Notes under the pieces: generated by a model
The model's database searches: none
What the model was told of the DNA's origin: nothing
What the model saw: only the letters and a program-made list of their open reading frames with translations
Position numbers and translations under genes: made by a program
Assembly (NCBI RefSeq): GCF_047425875.1
Contig: NZ_CP179727.1
Coordinates: forward strand, 62,001-126,000
DNA from: Macrococcoides animalis
GTDB taxonomy: Bacteria; Bacillota; Bacilli; Staphylococcales; Staphylococcaceae
Direction of reading: 5' to 3'
Length of the DNA stretch: 64,000 nucleotides
Part shown: positions 61,904-64,000 of the stretch, piece after piece
Numbering within the stretch: the first letter of the stretch is position 1
Layout of the letters: each line of letters starts with the position of its first letter

Positions 61904-61947
61904 AAAAAAACTCAACCTAAGTCAAATAGCGACTTACAGTTGAGTTT
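61904..61947 (-). terminator. Terminator of cdsA
   Basis: A long stem with a small internal loop (AACTCAAC...GTTGAGTT, about 14 pairs) followed on the minus strand by T7. Confidence 0.9.
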
Positions 61948-61988
61948 CTTATTTTGCTTAGGGCTGAACACAAGTTCAACAGCCTCTC

Positions 61989-62780
61989 CTATTGAAAATT
62001 TATTAAAAATATATTCATTAATGGTAAAACAAAAATGAATGAGTCAAAACGGTCTAAAATACCACCATGTCCTGGTAACAAATTACCTGAGTCTTTTACA
62101 TCAAAATGACGTTTTAATGCAGACTCTACAAGGTCACCTAATTGACCGAACATACTAAACAACCAAGTAACTAAAATTAAAAGTAACATAGATAGCGGCA
62201 TGTCGTAGTTCAAACTAAATATAACTGCGATAATCGTACTACAAGCGATACCACCCACAAATCCTTCAATCGTTTTATTTGGGCTGATCTCTGGCCATAA
62301 TTTATTTTTACCAAATAGTCTACCAAAAATATAAGCACCTGTATCTGTAACCCACACAACAAGTAGTGCATATAATATGAAGACTAGACCATTTTCAGCT
62401 GCACGTGTTTCATAAAAATACATAAAGCCAATCCCAACATACGCAACAGCTAACATGCAAAATGCTGCATCAACAAAATTGAACCTGTTCTTCGACATCA
62501 CTGTATAACTCAACATAATTAAACTCATTAATATTAAGAATGGCACTTGATAATCTAGCGAAACAAGATCACTCTTTTGAGGTGACATAATTAAACAAAG
62601 CGCCACGACACTGAATATCCCAGGTAAAGAGTATAGTTTAATGTTTTTCATATTTAATACTTCTTTTAAAGCAACAATTGCTAGTAAATATGCCATAATG
62701 AGCAGCGGTAACTGACCATATATAACAACTGGCAAGAAAATTGCCATCGCAATGATTGCGGTAATCGTTCTTGTTTTCAT
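61989..62780 (-). CDS. cdsA: Phosphatidate cytidylyltransferase
   Basis: A 263-residue integral membrane enzyme making CDP-diacylglycerol from phosphatidate and CTP, the substrate for PgsA (29261). The C-terminal signature S-x-L-K-R-x4-K-D-x5-P-G-H-G-G-x2-D-R is complete as SALKRHFDVKDSGNLLPGHGG then ILDRFDSF. About eight membrane segments. The ATG at 62780 is ten bases after the uppS stop, with AAGGAG. Confidence 0.97.
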   Translation of the reverse strand: MKTRTITAIIAMAIFLPVVIYGQLPLLIMAYLLAIVALKEVLNMKNIKLYSLPGIFSVVALCLIMSPQKSDLVSLDYQVPFLILMSLIMLSYTVMSKNRFNFVDAAFCMLAVAYVGIGFMYFYETRAAENGLVFILYALLVVWVTDTGAYIFGRLFGKNKLWPEISPNKTIEGFVGGIACSTIIAVIFSLNYDMPLSMLLLILVTWLFSMFGQLGDLVESALKRHFDVKDSGNLLPGHGGILDRFDSFIFVLPLMNIFLINFQ

Positions 62781-62790
62781 TGTTTACTCC

Positions 62791-63546
62791 TTATAATCCA
62801 CCGAAACGTCTATGTCGGCTATGGTATGTTTCAATACATTTATCTAATTCAGCAGTACCAAAGTCTGGCCATAAAGTATCTACAAACACAAATTCACTGT
62901 ACGATGATTGCCATATTAAGAAATTACTTAATCGTTCTTCACCAGAAGTTCTAATTAATAATTCTGGATCTGGCATTTCTTTTGTAAATAGATATTCCGC
63001 AAAACTATCTTCAGTTATTTCACTTAGCTCGAGTTCGTTGTCTTTATAACGTTTAGCAATTAATTGTACTGCTGAAACAATCTCTTTACGTCCACCATAG
63101 TTCAGTGCAAATACCAATGTCAAACCTGTATTATCTTTTGTCTTTTCAATTGCTTCTAACACTGCTTTACGCGTATGTTCTGGTAATTGATCAATAAAAC
63201 CAATTGTTTCAACTTTAACATTTTTCTCAATCAATTCGGGTAAAAAAGTCGTTAAAAAGTCACCAGGTAATTTCATTAGATAATTAACTTCATCTTTAGG
63301 TCGAGACCAATTTTCTGTTGAGAAAGCATATAATGTTAAATACTTAATTCCAATGTCACTCGCATGACGTGTAATTGTTTTAACCGTCTGCATGCCTTCA
63401 TAATGGCCTTTAATACGTGGCATTTTACGTTGCTTCGCCCATCTACCATTCCCATCCATAATTATGGCAATATGTTTAGGCACCGATTCAATATGTATAT
63501 GTGATTCTTTATTATTTTTCTTTTTCTTATTAAAAAAAGGAATCAT
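62791..63546 (-). CDS. uppS: Undecaprenyl diphosphate synthase
   Basis: A 251-residue cis-prenyltransferase making the C55 carrier for cell-wall precursors. HIAIIMDGNGRWAKQR (about 25-40) holds the catalytic Asp and phosphate loop, followed by GHYEGM, LTLYAFSTENW and the C-terminal RTSGEERLSNFLIWQ region in parts. The ATG at 63546 follows GGAGG; the open frame begins four codons earlier. It precedes cdsA in the same unit. Confidence 0.97.
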   Translation of the reverse strand: MIPFFNKKKKNNKESHIHIESVPKHIAIIMDGNGRWAKQRKMPRIKGHYEGMQTVKTITRHASDIGIKYLTLYAFSTENWSRPKDEVNYLMKLPGDFLTTFLPELIEKNVKVETIGFIDQLPEHTRKAVLEAIEKTKDNTGLTLVFALNYGGRKEIVSAVQLIAKRYKDNELELSEITEDSFAEYLFTKEMPDPELLIRTSGEERLSNFLIWQSSYSEFVFVDTLWPDFGTAELDKCIETYHSRHRRFGGL

Positions 63547-63627
63547 GATGTCCTCCAATACTCAAAACATTATTTATATATTCTATCATAAAACAAAGAT
63601 ACTAACATGGTTATACATAAAAAAGCA

Positions 63628-63668
63628 TAAAAAAAGACTGAGAAAAAGAAATCTACTTTCCTCAGTCT
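63628..63668 (-). terminator. Terminator between frr and uppS
   Basis: AGACTGAG/CTCAGTCT stem with an 18-base loop on the minus strand, followed by T5-A-rich TTTTTTTATGC. Confidence 0.75.
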
Positions 63669-63680
63669 AATTTTTGTGTA

Positions 63681-64000
63681 TTAAACTTCTAAAATACTAT
63701 TTTCTTTTTCAGTCGTTAATGTATCAATCTTTTTAATATAGTTATCTGTTTGTTTTTGTACATCTTCAGTGAATGACTTCAAATCATCTTCAGTTAATTC
63801 ACCATTTTTTTCAGCTTTCTTTAAAGCATCATTTGCATCACGACGAATATTACGAATTGCAACTTTTGCATTTTCTGCTTCTTTTTTCGCTTCTTTTACT
63901 AATTCTTTACGACGTTCTTCAGTTAAAGCGGGTACAGTAATTCTGATAACATTACCATCAGAAGTTGGGTTAACACCTAAGTTTGCCATGTTGATAGCTT
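63681..64000 (-). CDS. frr: Ribosome recycling factor (5' end outside window)
   Basis: The C-terminal 106 or so residues of Frr, which with EF-G splits terminated ribosomes. The frame runs through the window edge; ANLGVNPTSDGNVIRI, PALTEERRKELVKEAKK and RNIRRDANDALKK are diagnostic. An ATG at 63989 is internal: codons A-I-N precede it in frame and fit the family. About 80 N-terminal residues are missing. The upstream neighbour pyrH would normally follow. Confidence 0.95.
   Translation of the reverse strand, partial: AINMANLGVNPTSDGNVIRITVPALTEERRKELVKEAKKEAENAKVAIRNIRRDANDALKKAEKNGELTEDDLKSFTEDVQKQTDNYIKKIDTLTTEKENSILEV

Overview
The window is a low-GC Gram-positive chromosome segment, almost certainly Staphylococcaceae. 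The minus strand carries, in transcription order, frr-uppS-cdsA-dxr-rseP-proS-polC-rimP-nusA-ylxR-ylxQ-infB-rbfA-truB-ribF-rpsO-pnp-rnjB-spoIIIE-ymf genes-pgsA-recA-rny-ymdB-korAB-miaB-ricA-mutS-mutL-glpP-glpF-glpK-(glpD), which is the Staphylococcus backbone order. Several departures from the S. aureus layout as I remember it (no cinA, an extra mlpA-type peptidase after pnp, insertions around rbfA) suggest a coagulase-negative Staphylococcus or a close relative such as Mammaliicoccus or Macrococcus. I cannot fix the species from sequence alone.

Layout. 1-3150 is the glycerol regulon: glpP, a leader with a cre site and a GlpP-type terminator, glpF, glpK and the first codons of the next gene (probably glpD). 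3150-10250 is miaB-ricA-thiW-mutS-mutL, read from one strong promoter near 10300. 10270-20990 is an accessory block: a zinc-ribbon protein, a GntR-controlled ABC system with a palindromic operator, a heterodimeric ABC exporter, a DedA protein, and a four-gene thiamine-precursor transport operon behind a complete TPP riboswitch, antiterminator and terminator. 21040-29850 holds korAB, ymdB with two unrecognised genes coupled to it, rny, recA with an SOS box, and pgsA. 29880-41230 holds the RodZ-like/ymf cluster, spoIIIE, rnjB, an 84-aa protein and the mlpA-type peptidase. 41230-53050 is the pnp/rpsO and nusA-infB translation region. Here the usually contiguous infB-rbfA-truB order is broken twice: by a NERD-domain gene followed by a 61-bp tandem array of hairpins, and by a 1.1-kb AT-rich stretch with small or decayed ORFs. 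53160-64000 holds polC, proS, rseP, dxr, cdsA, uppS and a truncated frr.

How it fits together. Most of the window is housekeeping: translation initiation and ribosome maturation, RNA decay (PNPase, RNase J2, RNase Y), replication and repair (PolC, MutSL, RecA), and membrane and isoprenoid lipid synthesis (Dxr, UppS, CdsA, PgsA). The least explained elements are the hairpin array at 47296-47572 with its neighbouring NERD gene, the two unknown genes fused by overlap to ymdB (24540-25922), and the possible gene remnants at 45943-46195. Many starts were moved inward from the longest reading frame because a good Shine-Dalgarno (SD) sequence sits at an internal ATG, GTG or TTG. No tRNA or rRNA genes, insertion sequences, prophage or true CRISPR arrays were seen.
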